Source: Roseomonas mucosa ATCC BAA-692 (GTDB lineage Bacteria; Pseudomonadota; Alphaproteobacteria; Acetobacterales; Acetobacteraceae). From it: a stretch of DNA of 64,000 nt. This document shows, one piece after another, positions 44,084-52,734 of the stretch. The stretch's first letter is position 1. Each line of letters opens with the position of its first letter. A program made the translations under genes and the position numbers. The notes beneath the pieces are model-generated. The model was not told the DNA's origin and did not search any database. It saw only the letters and a list, made by a program, of their open reading frames with translations. The stretch is taken from NCBI RefSeq assembly GCF_000622225.1, contig NZ_JHWD01000001.1:428603-492602 (forward strand), given 5' to 3'.

Positions 44084-44517
44084 GGACCGGGCACGACCGG
44101 GACGAATGGCCCGCGCCGGGTTGGGTGCGGGCCGATGGGCCGGGGGGCTGGCCTGTTGGGGTTGACATGCGTTGCGGAACCGGAGGTGACGGTTCCGCAA
44201 CCTGCGGTTCATAGGCTTCCGCCCGGTGATGCAGCAGCTTGGCCGGACGGTCACCGCGCTGTGGCCGCTGGGCCTGCTGGGTGGGGGCCTGTGCCGCGGC
44301 GCTTCTGGATCTCCTATGCCCGGCAGCGGCTGTATGTACGGCGGGCCGGGGCGGAGGCCTGGGTGCCCGTGGTGGCGGACCGGGTGCCGGCCACGGCGCC
44401 CGGGGACGGGGGCGCCCCGAGGTTAGGCGGCACGCCGTTTCGTGATCCGCACCCGTCCTGATCCGTGGTCCCGCCGCCGCCACCTGCCAGCCTGGTTCCG
44501 GATGGAAAGGGCATGGC
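44084..44517. other. Region between prs and the NmrA gene
   Basis: 434 bases. The only clear structure is the 11-base inverted repeat at 44171-44201. A short reading frame at 44135-44461 is unrelated to known families. No tRNA was found. Confidence 0.4.
44171..44201. repeat. Perfect 11-base inverted repeat with TTGACA just before it
   Basis: GTTGCGGAACC (44171-44181) and GGTTCCGCAAC (44191-44201), loop of nine bases, no U-tract. TTGACA at 44162-44167 is a perfect -35 hexamer. It may be a terminator-like hairpin of prs or an operator; no gene starts directly behind it. Confidence 0.5.
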
Positions 44518-45393
44518 ATGACGATCCTGGTGACAGGCAGCACGGGCACGATCGGGGCGCGGATCGTGGAGGTCCTCCATGGCGCGGGGGCGCCGGTGCG
44601 GGCGATGGCGCGCGATCCCTCCAAGGGGAAGTTCCCCGCCGGGGTGGAGACGGCGGCGGGGGACCTCGGCGATCCGGAGGCGGTGCGGGCGGCGCTGAAG
44701 GGGGTGCGGACGCTCTTCCTGCTGAACGCGGTGGTGCCGGACGAGCTGACCCAGGCGCTGATGGTGCTGGGCCTGGCGCGGGAGGCCGGGATCGAACGGA
44801 TCATCTATTTCTCGGTGCTGAAGGCGGAGAGCAGCAGCGACGTGCCGCATTTCGCGGGCAAGTTCGCGGCGGAGCGGATGCTGGCCGAGCGCGGCATGGC
44901 GGCGACGGTCCTGCGCCCGGCCTATTTCATGCAGAACGACGCACAGCTGCGGCAGCCGATCGCGGAGCAGGGGGTCTATCCCATACCGGTGGGCTCGCGC
45001 GGGGTGGCGATGGTGGATGCGGAGGACATCGCGGGGGTCGCGGCGGCGGAGCTGCGCCGGCGGGATGCGGCAGCGGAGCCGCTGCCGCGCGAGGTCGTGG
45101 AGATCCCGGGGCCGGAGGCGCTGACCGGGGAAGGGATCGCGGCGGCCTGGGCGGAGGCGCTGGGGCGGGCGGTGCGCTATGCGGGCGACGATCTCGATGC
45201 CTATGAGCGGGCCTCGGCCGGGAAGATGCCGGGCTGGATGGCCTATGACATGCGGCGGATGTTCGGGCGCTTCCAGGAAGAGGGAATGACCGCGGCGGCG
45301 GGGGCCGGGGAGAGGGTGGAGGCGATCCTCGGGCGGAAGCGGCGGCGCTATCGCGACTTCGCGGCGGAGACGGCGGCGCGCTGGAAAGGGTGA
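44518..45393 (+). CDS. NAD(P)-binding NmrA/SDR-like protein
   Basis: 291 residues. Rossmann fold with the dinucleotide motif MTILVTGSTGTIGARIVEVL; the atypical SDR core FLLNAVVPDELTQALMVLGL and ERIIYFSVLKAESSSDVPHF lack the catalytic Tyr-x3-Lys in the usual place, as in NmrA and quinone-sensing proteins. It may sense the NADP redox state or reduce a quinone. First gene in a run of four plus-strand genes (to 47562) with detoxification character. Confidence 0.8.
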   Translation: MTILVTGSTGTIGARIVEVLHGAGAPVRAMARDPSKGKFPAGVETAAGDLGDPEAVRAALKGVRTLFLLNAVVPDELTQALMVLGLAREAGIERIIYFSVLKAESSSDVPHFAGKFAAERMLAERGMAATVLRPAYFMQNDAQLRQPIAEQGVYPIPVGSRGVAMVDAEDIAGVAAAELRRRDAAAEPLPREVVEIPGPEALTGEGIAAAWAEALGRAVRYAGDDLDAYERASAGKMPGWMAYDMRRMFGRFQEEGMTAAAGAGERVEAILGRKRRRYRDFAAETAARWKG

Positions 45394-45677
45394 GGGACGG
45401 GCGGCGCGCTGTCCTGCCCTGCCTCGCGGGCGGCTCCGGCCTCCCGCGCCAGCGTCTCGCGCCCGGAGCCTGCACCTGGGTGTTGCGGGGGCGTGAAGGT
45501 GCGGTTTTCGTGCTGGCCGGGGCCTTGCGCGGGCTGGCGCCGCCGCCGATGCTCCGCGCCATGGGCCGTGGGGGCGGCTGGCGGGGCTCTGGAGCCTCGC
45601 GGGTCCTTCCGGGCCGGTGGGGAGGTGGCCGCGCCGCGCCGGTGGCGCGCGGGGCTGCCCGGGAAATGGAGCCCGAC

Positions 45678-46301
45678 ATGAAGTTCTACTATTCGCCCGG
45701 CGCCTGCAGCCTCGGCATCCACGTGATCCTGGAAGAGATCGGCAAGCCCTATGAGGGCGTGGTGGTGTCGCTGAAGGAACAGGCGCAGATGAAGCCCGAG
45801 TTCCTGGCGGTGAACCCGAAGCACAAGGTGCCGACGCTGCAGCGGGACGACGGTTCCGTGGTGACGGAATGGCCGGCGATCGCGCTGTTTCTGGCGGGGT
45901 CGAACCCGGAGAAGGCGCTGTGGCCGGCGGAACTGGAGGCGCAGGTCCGGGTATTGGAGACGGTGGACTATGTCTGCGGCACGGTGCATCCGCAGGCCTT
46001 CTCGCGCATCTTCGGCCCGGCGCGCTTCGCGCCCAGCGAGGCGGACCATCCCAAGGTGCTGGAGACCGGCAAGGCGAATGCCGTGAAGTATTTCGACACG
46101 CTGGAGAAGGGATGGAAGGGCGGCGACTGGGCGGTGCCCGGCGGCTATTCCATCGCGGACGCGGCGCTGTTCTTTGTCGAGTACTGGTGGGCGAAGCGGG
46201 TGGGCGAGACGCTGCCGCCGAAGCTCGCCGCGCATCTGGAGCGGATGCTGGCCCGGCCGGCGGTGAAGCGGGCACTGGAAGCCGAGGGACTGCCGGCGTG
46301 A
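45678..46301 (+). CDS. Glutathione S-transferase (1)
   Basis: 207 residues. The thioredoxin-like N-terminal domain MKFYYSPGACSLGIHVILEE, with KHKVPTLQRDDGSVVTEWPA (cis-proline and the glutathione gamma-Glu site 'TEWPAI'), and a helical C-terminal domain ending in RMLARPAVKRALEAEG. Serine or cysteine S6/C10 in 'SPGACS' suggests the beta or Bph class. Start at the ATG at 45678. Its stop overlaps the GTG start of a second GST by four bases. Confidence 0.9.
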   Translation: MKFYYSPGACSLGIHVILEEIGKPYEGVVVSLKEQAQMKPEFLAVNPKHKVPTLQRDDGSVVTEWPAIALFLAGSNPEKALWPAELEAQVRVLETVDYVCGTVHPQAFSRIFGPARFAPSEADHPKVLETGKANAVKYFDTLEKGWKGGDWAVPGGYSIADAALFFVEYWWAKRVGETLPPKLAAHLERMLARPAVKRALEAEGLPA

Positions 46302-46963
46302 CGCTGGCGGAAGGCCGGAGCGGGGACGGGATGGTGCCGCGGATGGTCCTCTGGGGCGCCCGGGGGACCACCTCCACCATCCCGCATCTGCTGCTGGCGG
46401 AGGCGGGGGCGGCGTTCGAGGTGCGGTTCCTGAGCCTGAAGGATGGGGAGCACCGGAGGCCGGAATACCTGGCGGTGAACCCCAAGGGCGAGGTGCCGGC
46501 CCTGGTGGTGGGGCAGAGGGTGGTGACGGAGATCCCGGCCATCTGCGTCTTCATCGCCGAGGCGAATCCCGCGGCGAGGCTGTTGCCGGCCGATCCGCTG
46601 GAGAAGGCGCTGGCGCTGTCCTGGCTGCAATGGTGCTCCTTCCGGCAGGCGCAGAGCTTCTTTCCCGGCTTCATGCCGCAGCGCTTCATCGAGGGCGATG
46701 CCGAGGCGGCGAAGCTGCGGGCGGCCTCGATCGGGCGCGTGGCGGAGGCGATGCGGCAGGCGGCCGGGGCACTGTCGCGTGGCGGCGGGCATCTGGGCGG
46801 CGAACGGCCGGGGCTGGCGGATTACTACCTGTTCATGCAGGAGCGCTGGGCGGCGCGGGCCTTCGGGCTGGAGCTGCCGGCGGAATGCCGCGAGCACCAG
46901 GCCCGCATGGCGGCGCGGCCGGCGGTGGCGCGGGTGATGGAGACGGAGGGACTGGCGCCATGA
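46298..46963 (+). CDS. Glutathione S-transferase-like protein (2)
   Basis: 221 residues from GTG 46298 (or 210 from ATG 46331). N-terminal domain MVLWGARGTTSTIPHLLLAE, PKGEVPALVVGQRVVTEIPA; C-terminal helices with QWCSFRQAQSFFPGFMPQRF. The first active-site position (here Gly/Ala-rich, ARGTTST) uses Thr/Ser. It overlaps the first GST's stop (GTGA) and its own stop overlaps the next gene (ATGA), so three proteins are translated in a chain. Substrates unknown. Confidence 0.85.
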   Translation: MTLAEGRSGDGMVPRMVLWGARGTTSTIPHLLLAEAGAAFEVRFLSLKDGEHRRPEYLAVNPKGEVPALVVGQRVVTEIPAICVFIAEANPAARLLPADPLEKALALSWLQWCSFRQAQSFFPGFMPQRFIEGDAEAAKLRAASIGRVAEAMRQAAGALSRGGGHLGGERPGLADYYLFMQERWAARAFGLELPAECREHQARMAARPAVARVMETEGLAP

Positions 46964-47562
46964 CGGAGGTTTCGGACGCGGTGCCGGAGCGGCGGGTGGC
47001 CTTCTGGTTCCTGCGCCACGGCGAGACGGACTGGAATGCGCGCGGCCTGAGCCAGGGCAATGTGGACATCCCGCTGAACGGCGTGGGCGTGGAGCAGGCG
47101 CGGCGCGCGGCGCTGGCCTTGCAGGAGCCGGGCGAGGGTCGGCGCATCGTTTCCATCGTGGCCTCGCCGCTGGGGCGCGCGCAGCATACGGCGCGGATCG
47201 TGGCCGAGGCGCTGGGGCTGGACTTCTCCACCGACGAGGAACTGCGCGAGGTGGGCTTCGGCGTGCAGGAAGGCCAGCCGATGGCCGGCTGGTTTGACGA
47301 CTGGGTCGAGGGGCGCTTCACCCCGGAAGGGGCGGAAAGCTTCGCGTCTCTGCGGACGCGCACGGTGCGGGCGATCGACCGGGCGCTGGCCCTGCCGGGG
47401 CCGGTGCTGGTCGTGGCGCATGGGGCGCTGTGGCGCGCCTTCCGCCAGTCGGCCGGGCTGGAGGCGAATGTGCGCACGCCGAATGCGCTGCCGCTCTGGG
47501 TGGAGCCACCGCTGGGCGGCGGCGATGCCTGGCGTTTCACCCCGGCGGAACTGGCGGGGTAG
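46960..47562 (+). CDS. Histidine phosphatase-family protein
   Basis: 200 residues. The catalytic FWFLRHGETDWNARGLSQGN (phospho-histidine H20, RHG), LSQGNVDIPLNGVGVEQARR, then SPLGRAQHTARIVAEALGLD, and the second His in VLVVAHGALWRAFRQSAG. It is a phosphoglycerate-mutase-like phosphatase (cobC or GpmB-like); substrate unknown. Last gene in the chain with the two GSTs; repeat copy C follows directly. Confidence 0.92.
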   Translation: MTEVSDAVPERRVAFWFLRHGETDWNARGLSQGNVDIPLNGVGVEQARRAALALQEPGEGRRIVSIVASPLGRAQHTARIVAEALGLDFSTDEELREVGFGVQEGQPMAGWFDDWVEGRFTPEGAESFASLRTRTVRAIDRALALPGPVLVVAHGALWRAFRQSAGLEANVRTPNALPLWVEPPLGGGDAWRFTPAELAG

Positions 47563-47582
47563 GGGCGGCGGCGCGCCCCAAG

Positions 47583-47925
47583 GTCCGGCGTTGCACCGTC
47601 CCGGGCGAAAGGCTCTGCCTTTCCCCCGGACCCCCTATCCGCCAGGACGCTGCGCGCCCTGGACCCGATGAGTTGGCCCTTGCTGGGTTCGGATCGCGCC
47701 GGAGAGCGACGCTCTCCGGCGGACTGCCGCTGCCACCAGCACGGAGACGGTGTCTTCTCTTCCTTTCGGGAGCCCTGCGTTGCCACTTGCTTCCGGGGAT
47801 CAGGCCGCAGACCGACGGCAACCATGCAGAGCCAACTCGGGCCCGGGGTCCGGGGACCGGCTTCGGTCCCCGGCGGAGAGGGGGTCCGGCGGGAGAGGCG
47901 GCGCCTCTCCCCCGGGGCCGGTGGC
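47583..47925 (+). repeat. Structured intergenic repeat, copy C (longest)
   Basis: All hairpins are present: AAAGGC-tct-GCCTTT; CCAGGA..CCTGG; CGCCGGAGAGC/GCTCTCCGGCG (47697-47707 with 47711-47721, loop GAC); GGGGACCG-gct-(T)CGGTCCCC; and GAGAGGC-ggc-GCCTCTC at the end. The interval is free of genes. Confidence 0.82.
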
Positions 47926-47954
47926 CAGGGCTTGCGTGGCCGGGAAAAGCCAGG

Positions 47955-48356
47955 TCAGTCCAGCGAGATGGAAAGGCGGAAGGGTTCGGCATAGGCGCCG
48001 CGCGCGAGCTGGCCGACCTGGATGCGGTAGGTGCGGCGTTCTGTGCGGAAGGTGACCTCGCGCTGATCCTCCGCGACGCCCGGGATGTCCAGGACGATGT
48101 TGGGGGAGGCGGTGAGGCGGAGATTCGCCGTCTGGTTCGGGGCGGTGGTCAGCGCGTAGCAGAGGGTGTCGCGGGCCGGTGCCATGCCGGCGATCTCGAT
48201 GCCGTTCTGGCCACGGTCGAAGCGGACGACCTGGCAGGAGGGTGCGGCCCGGGCCGCGTGGGGCACCGTGGAGGCCAGGAGCAGGACCAGGGTGGTGGTG
48301 GCCCGGGCGATGGTCCGCGGCGGATGGATTCGCGGGAACGGGATGGGGCGGAACAA
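47955..48356 (-). CDS. Secreted hypothetical protein (133 residues)
   Basis: Signal peptide (TIARATTTLVLLLASTVPHA, cleavage near ARA-AP) and a beta-rich domain with two cysteines (APSCQVVRFDRGQNGIEIAG and TLCYALTTAPNQTANLRL). No family recognised; the layout resembles 30802-31269, but no clear sequence similarity is visible. Probably periplasmic. Confidence 0.55.
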   Translation of the reverse strand: MFRPIPFPRIHPPRTIARATTTLVLLLASTVPHAARAAPSCQVVRFDRGQNGIEIAGMAPARDTLCYALTTAPNQTANLRLTASPNIVLDIPGVAEDQREVTFRTERRTYRIQVGQLARGAYAEPFRLSISLD

Positions 48357-48470
48357 GGACGGGCGGCTCCCTCTGTCTTCCGGGACAGGAAAGAGAGCCG
48401 ACCCGGGGGGGACGTCAACCGGGATATGGGTCCCGTATCGTATCGTCCCGCCCGGGCCCGGTGGGGCGGC

Positions 48471-48893
48471 TCAGGCCAGGCTGGCGTCGAGGCTGATCTC
48501 GGCCTTCAACAGCTTGGAGACGGGGCAGCCGGCCTTGGCCTTGGCGGCGAGCTCCTGGAATTTCGCGTCGTCGATGCCGGGGATCTTCGCCTTGAGGGTC
48601 AGGCGGACGGCGGTGATGGCGAAGCCGTCGGGCTGCTTGTCGAGCGTGACCTCGGCCTCGGTGGCGAGTTCGTCCGCCTTGAAGCCGGCCTCGCCCAGGA
48701 TGTTGCTCAGCGCCATGGAGAAGCAGCCGGCATGGGCTGCGCCGATCAGTTCCTCCGGGTTGGTGCCGGGCGTGTCGCCGAAGCGGGTGTTGAAGCCGTA
48801 GGGCTGGTTCTTCAGGGCGCCGCTCTCGGTGGAGATGGTGCCCTTGCCGTCCTTCAGCCCACCCTGCCAGACGGCGGATCCGTGCTTCTTCAT
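48471..48893 (-). CDS. OsmC/Ohr-family peroxiredoxin
   Basis: 140 residues. Reduces organic hydroperoxides with a reactive cysteine pair: C57 in EELIGAAHAGCFSMALSN and C123 in AKAGCPVSKLLKAEISLD. KKHGSAVWQGGLKDGKGTIS and the GxCPxSK form are typical of OsmC rather than Ohr. The ATG at 48893 is chosen by family length and by the GGAGAG ribosome site behind it. Monocistronic, divergent from rplY. Confidence 0.93.
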   Translation of the reverse strand: MKKHGSAVWQGGLKDGKGTISTESGALKNQPYGFNTRFGDTPGTNPEELIGAAHAGCFSMALSNILGEAGFKADELATEAEVTLDKQPDGFAITAVRLTLKAKIPGIDDAKFQELAAKAKAGCPVSKLLKAEISLDASLA

Positions 48894-49134
48894 GCGTCGC
48901 TCTCCTGTTCGGGGATCGGGCGGCCGGGCCGCCGCTGCCCTGGAAAGCGGGTTCGGGCGGGGGAGGTTTCCTCGGGCCGGGACCCCGGGGTGGTGGCACC
49001 CATGCGGAGTGCGGCGTTGCGCGGGCGGGATGTGTGGGGTAGGAGAGGCGCGCACGCTGGCACCCCTGGAGGCCGGCGCGCGATCTGTTTTTCACGACAT
49101 TCGTGTTTTCACGACATCCCAAGGAATAACGGCC

Positions 49135-49770
49135 ATGGTCCAGACCATCCGGATCGAAGCCGCGGCGCGCGAGCAGGCAGGTAAGGGGGCGGCACGCGCG
49201 ACCCGGCGGGCGGGACATGTTCCCGCGGTGATCTACGGCGCGAAGCAGGAGGCGACGCTGATCAGCCTCGATCCGCGCATCGTGGTGAAGGAGCTGCAGA
49301 AGGGCGGCTGGAAGTCGCACCTCTATGAGGTGGTGGTGGATGGCCAGGCCACCCGCACGCTGATGCGGGACGTGCAGTTCCATCCGGTGACGGACATGCC
49401 GCTGCATGTGGACTTCCAGCGCCTCGCCCCGGGGCAGAAGATCCGCGTCATGGTGCCGGTGAATTTCCTGAACGAGGAAAGCGCGCCGGGCATCAAGGAA
49501 GGCGGCACGCTGAACGTCGTGCGCCGCGAGATCGAGGTGCTGTCCGATCCGGACGCCGTGCCGGAGGCCTTCGAGATCGACGTGGCCGAGGGCACGATCG
49601 GCGACACCTTCCGCTGGTCCAACGTGAAGGACGTGTTCGGCACCGAGGCGGTGCTGGGCCGTGACTTCGTGGTGGCGACGCTCGCCCCGCCGACGGTCGA
49701 GGAAGAGGTGGTGATCGTGGCGCCCGCGCCGGCGGCCCCCGCCGCCCCGGCCAAGAAGGGCAAGAAGTAA
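49135..49770 (+). CDS. rplY: 50S ribosomal protein L25/general stress protein Ctc
   Basis: 211 residues, the long TL5/Ctc form. The N-terminal L25 domain binds 5S rRNA (RIEAAAREQAGKGAARATRR, GHVPAVIYGAKQEATLISLD), followed by the CTC beta-domain (VRREIEVLSDPDAVPEAFEI). The C-terminus is Val/Ala/Pro then Lys-rich. AAGGAA precedes the ATG at 49135; an in-frame extension of 102 codons has no support. Followed by pth after 12 bases, the usual order. Confidence 0.95.
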   Translation: MVQTIRIEAAAREQAGKGAARATRRAGHVPAVIYGAKQEATLISLDPRIVVKELQKGGWKSHLYEVVVDGQATRTLMRDVQFHPVTDMPLHVDFQRLAPGQKIRVMVPVNFLNEESAPGIKEGGTLNVVRREIEVLSDPDAVPEAFEIDVAEGTIGDTFRWSNVKDVFGTEAVLGRDFVVATLAPPTVEEEVVIVAPAPAAPAAPAKKGKK

Positions 49771-49782
49771 GGAACCGTTGCG

Positions 49783-50367
49783 GTGCTGCTGTGGGTGGGC
49801 CTGGGCAATCCGGGCCGGGAACATGCGCGGCAGCGCCACAACATCGGTTTCATGGCGCTGGACGCCATCGCGCGCCGCCACGGCTTCGGGCCGTGGCGGA
49901 GCCGCTTCAAGGGCGAGATTGCCGATGGCAGCATCGCCGGGCAGCGGATCACGCTGCTGAAGCCGCAGACCTACATGAATGCGAGTGGCCAGTCGGTGCA
50001 GCCGGCGGCGGGTTTCCACAAGATCCCTCCTGCCGATGTCTGGGCCTTCCATGACGAGCTGGATCTCGCGCCGGGCAAGGTGCGGGTGAAGCGGGGTGGG
50101 GGTGCTGCCGGGCATAACGGGCTGCGGGACATGCAGCGGGCCTTCGGCAGCCCGGATTTCTGGCGGGTGCGGCTGGGCATCGGGCATCCGGGGATGAAGG
50201 AGCGCGTGCACGGACATGTGCTCGGCGATTTCGCCAAGGCCGACACCTGGGTGGAGCCGCTGCTGGACGCGGTGGCCGATGCGGCGCCGCTGCTGGCGCA
50301 GGGGCGGCCTGAGGAGTTCATGACCAAGGTGGCGCTGCTGACCCAGGGGGTCGAGCAGAAGGGCTGA
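49783..50367 (+). CDS. pth: Peptidyl-tRNA hydrolase
   Basis: 194 residues starting at GTG 49783 (ribosome site AAGGAA). The catalytic residues N9, H19 and D91 are seen in [20 protein letters not shown] and [20 protein letters not shown], with [13 protein letters not shown] and [20 protein letters not shown]. It releases peptidyl groups from stalled tRNA. In relatives ychF follows directly; here three kilobases with a desaturase, arsC and a repeat intervene. Confidence 0.96.
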   Translation: MLLWVGLGNPGREHARQRHNIGFMALDAIARRHGFGPWRSRFKGEIADGSIAGQRITLLKPQTYMNASGQSVQPAAGFHKIPPADVWAFHDELDLAPGKVRVKRGGGAAGHNGLRDMQRAFGSPDFWRVRLGIGHPGMKERVHGHVLGDFAKADTWVEPLLDAVADAAPLLAQGRPEEFMTKVALLTQGVEQKG

Positions 50368-50628
50368 GGGGCGGGGTTTCCGCCGGAAGCGGATCGGGTC
50401 GATGCCGGTCCCTCGTGCCGTCCTCATGGACGAGGTGGTGCCGGTGCCTGTTCGGCTTTCCCGATACTGCCCGGGACGGGCATGGCGGGTTCCGCTTCAT
50501 GGGATGCTGTCCCAGGAATGCCGCCGTTTCGCGAAAATGACCTGCCGTGGATTTCATCTGCCGCCGAGGCCGGCGCAATCACCGATGCGCGAGGATGCTT
50601 CTTCGCAACGGCACAAAGGCTGCTGGCG
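50368..50628. other. Region upstream of the sterol desaturase-like gene
   Basis: Holds the possible promoter; AT-rich only near 50530-50600. The in-frame ATG codons at 50482 and 50518 could serve as earlier starts. Confidence 0.35.
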
Positions 50629-51636
50629 ATGGAGCCTGGAAAGACCTGGCCGGCCCTGGACTTCGTGCTGCGCCATGCGCTGACGGGAGGCGGGCTCCTC
50701 GTTCTGGTGAGCTGGGGCAGCATGGCCCTGGGGGCGGCGCTGGCTTATCTGTTCCAGGCGCCTGCCGAGCCGCGGAAGTCGCTGCGCGGCTTCCTGCGCT
50801 TCTGCTTTCCGGCGGAGATGTTCCGGCACCGCTCGGTCCGGGTGGATGTGGCGTTTGTCGCCGTGGCCTGGGTGATCGACAAGCTGCTGATCGTGCCGGC
50901 GCTGCTGTCCAACGGCGCGGTGACCTTTGCCGCCTGGTCGGCGATGCAGGGTGTCCTCGGGGCGCGGGAGGGCGGGTCGCAGGGCTGGTGGAGCTGGGCG
51001 GCGCTGCTGGTGGGCTCGGTGGTGTTCCAGGATTTCGTGAACTTCTTCCGGCACTACCTGGAGCACAAGGTTCCGGCGCTCTGGGAATTCCACAAGGTGC
51101 ATCACAGCGCCGAGTTCCTGGTGCCACTGTCGAACCGCCGGCAGCATCCGGGCGAGCGCTTCATGGAGCTGATGAGCGGGGCCGTGGTGGTGGGCGCCTT
51201 CATCGGCCTGGCCTGCTATCTGCTGGGCCTGCCGCCGACCGAGACGGTGCTGATGGGGATGGACGCCTATTTCCTTTGCGACGTGCTGTCCTTCTACCAG
51301 CTTCGCCACTCGCATATCGCGCTCTCCTTCGGGCGGTTCGAGCGGTATGTGATGAGCCCGGCGCAGCATCACCTGCACCACAGTTGCGAGGTGCGGGACT
51401 GGGACGTCAATTTCGGCACCTTCCTGGCTGTCTGGGACCAGCTGTTCGGCACCTTCCGGCCGACCGACACGCAGTACCGCTTCCGCCTGGGGCTGGGGCC
51501 GGAGGAGCAGGGGCGGTACGACAGCGTGCCGAAGCTGCTGGCGGCACCCTTCCTGGGGCTGTGGCGGATGTTCGGGGCGCGGCGGCCGACGCCCGGGATG
51601 GCGCCGATGGCCGGGTCCATGGAAGGCGGGGACTGA
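50629..51636 (+). CDS. Sterol desaturase / fatty acid hydroxylase-family membrane protein
   Basis: 335 residues from ATG 50629 (AAAGG nine bases before). Four hydrophobic helices and the eight-histidine di-iron set: HYLEH (H142/H146), HKVHH (H155/158/159), RHSHI and HHLHH near residue 245. Bacterial members hydroxylate fatty acids, ornithine lipids or hopanoids; which one applies is unknown. In-frame earlier starts (50482, 50518) would give an unconserved N-terminus. Inserted between pth and ychF. Confidence 0.88.
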   Translation: MEPGKTWPALDFVLRHALTGGGLLVLVSWGSMALGAALAYLFQAPAEPRKSLRGFLRFCFPAEMFRHRSVRVDVAFVAVAWVIDKLLIVPALLSNGAVTFAAWSAMQGVLGAREGGSQGWWSWAALLVGSVVFQDFVNFFRHYLEHKVPALWEFHKVHHSAEFLVPLSNRRQHPGERFMELMSGAVVVGAFIGLACYLLGLPPTETVLMGMDAYFLCDVLSFYQLRHSHIALSFGRFERYVMSPAQHHLHHSCEVRDWDVNFGTFLAVWDQLFGTFRPTDTQYRFRLGLGPEEQGRYDSVPKLLAAPFLGLWRMFGARRPTPGMAPMAGSMEGGD

Positions 51637-51787
51637 GGGCCGGAACCGGGCCTGGCGCGGCGGTCCTGACGCGGCTGGGGATGACGCCCGGCGGAGGTTG
51701 AGGCGGGGCGTTCCGCTGGGGCGCGATCCGTCCTATCGGTGGGCGGAATGCCGGCCCGGCCGGCGATCTTTCCGGGAGAGACCTGCC

Positions 51788-52189
51788 TTGTCCGCCGCTG
51801 CCGCCCCCGAAGCGACCCAGACCGTCACCATCTGGCACAACCCGGCCTGCGGCACCTCCCGCAAGGTGCTGGCGGCGATCCGCGCCGCGGGTGTGGAGCC
51901 GGTGGTGGTCGAGTACCTGAAGACCCCGCCTTCCGCTGCGGAGATCCGCGCGGCCTGCGCGCGGATGGGGATCTCGCCCCGCAGCCTGCTGCGCCGGAAG
52001 GCACCGGAATTCGCGATCCAGGAGCTGGACGATCCCGGACTGCCGGCCAAGGTGGCGGTGGAGGCCATGGTGAAGACGCCGGCGCTGATCGAGCGGCCTG
52101 TGGTGCTGGCGCCGGGCGGCGCGCGGCTGTGCCGGCCGCCGGAGTTGGTGGCGGAGATCGTGCCGGGGGCGGTGGTGAAGCCGGGCTGA
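51788..52189 (+). CDS. arsC: Arsenate reductase, glutaredoxin-type (ArsC/Spx family)
   Basis: 133 residues from TTG 51788, with GGGAGA before it; no ATG is possible. The catalytic site HNPACGTSRKV (C21) and VVEYLKTPPSAAEIRAACAR match ArsC. KVAVEAMVKTPALIERPVVL is the second conserved block with the arsenate-binding Arg in 'IERPVV'. Only one of the usual arginines of the R60 set can be assigned with certainty, so a general Spx-like reductase is possible. No ars operon is around it. Confidence 0.88.
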   Translation: MSAAAAPEATQTVTIWHNPACGTSRKVLAAIRAAGVEPVVVEYLKTPPSAAEIRAACARMGISPRSLLRRKAPEFAIQELDDPGLPAKVAVEAMVKTPALIERPVVLAPGGARLCRPPELVAEIVPGAVVKPG

Positions 52190-52235
52190 GGCTGACGGCG
52201 ACTCTTCCTGGCTGTCGTCTCGCCTCGTGGTGGGC

Positions 52236-52572
52236 CGCCGGGGGAGAGGCTCTGCCTCTCCCGCCGGACCCCCTCTCCGCCGGGGACCGAAGCCGGTCCC
52301 CGGACCCCGGGCTTGCGTTGGCTCTGCGTGGTGGCCGTCAGCCTGCGGCTCGATCCCTGGGAGCAGGTGGCGACGCGGGGCTCCTCGTAGAAAGAAGACA
52401 CCGTGTCCGCGCTGGCGGCGGCGTCAGCCGCCGGAGAGCCTGGCTCTCCGGCGCGATCCGGCCCCGGCAAGCACCAACCCATCGGGTCCAGGGCACGCAG
52501 TGTCCTGGCGGATAGGGGGTCCGGGGGAAAGGCGGAGCCTTGTCCCCCGGGACAGCGCAACGCCGGACGGGC
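52236..52572 (-). repeat. Structured intergenic repeat, copy D (inverted)
   Basis: Reverse complement of the family: CGCCGGAGAGC/GCTCTCCGGCG (52429-52439 with 52443-52453, loop CTG), hairpin 1 as GGGGGAAAGGC-gga-GCCTTGTCCCC near 52525, and the end hairpin GAGAGGC-tct-GCCTCTC at 52238-52262. Only this long copy is in the opposite orientation. The rest of the 545 bases between arsC and ychF holds no gene. Confidence 0.82.
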
Positions 52573-52734
52573 AATGCGGGCCGGAGCTGTTGCGGTATCG
52601 TGCTGGCTGGCCTGCCAAGGCCTTACGGCTGGCCCTGCGGGCGCGGGCGGCGTAATGGCTGGGGCCGAACGGGACAGGGTCCGGGCGGGCTGCGGCAGCT
52701 CCCTCGCACGGGCGATGATTGAGAAAGACGGATC

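Noticed and set aside
44135-44461. Reading frame of 108 codons behind prs
   Set aside because: No ribosome site, no family similarity, and its composition equals that of non-coding GC-rich frames.
47750-48055. Short reading frames inside repeat copies that resemble each other between copies
   Set aside because: Their similarity follows from the repeat DNA itself; frames differ between copies and have no starts in common.
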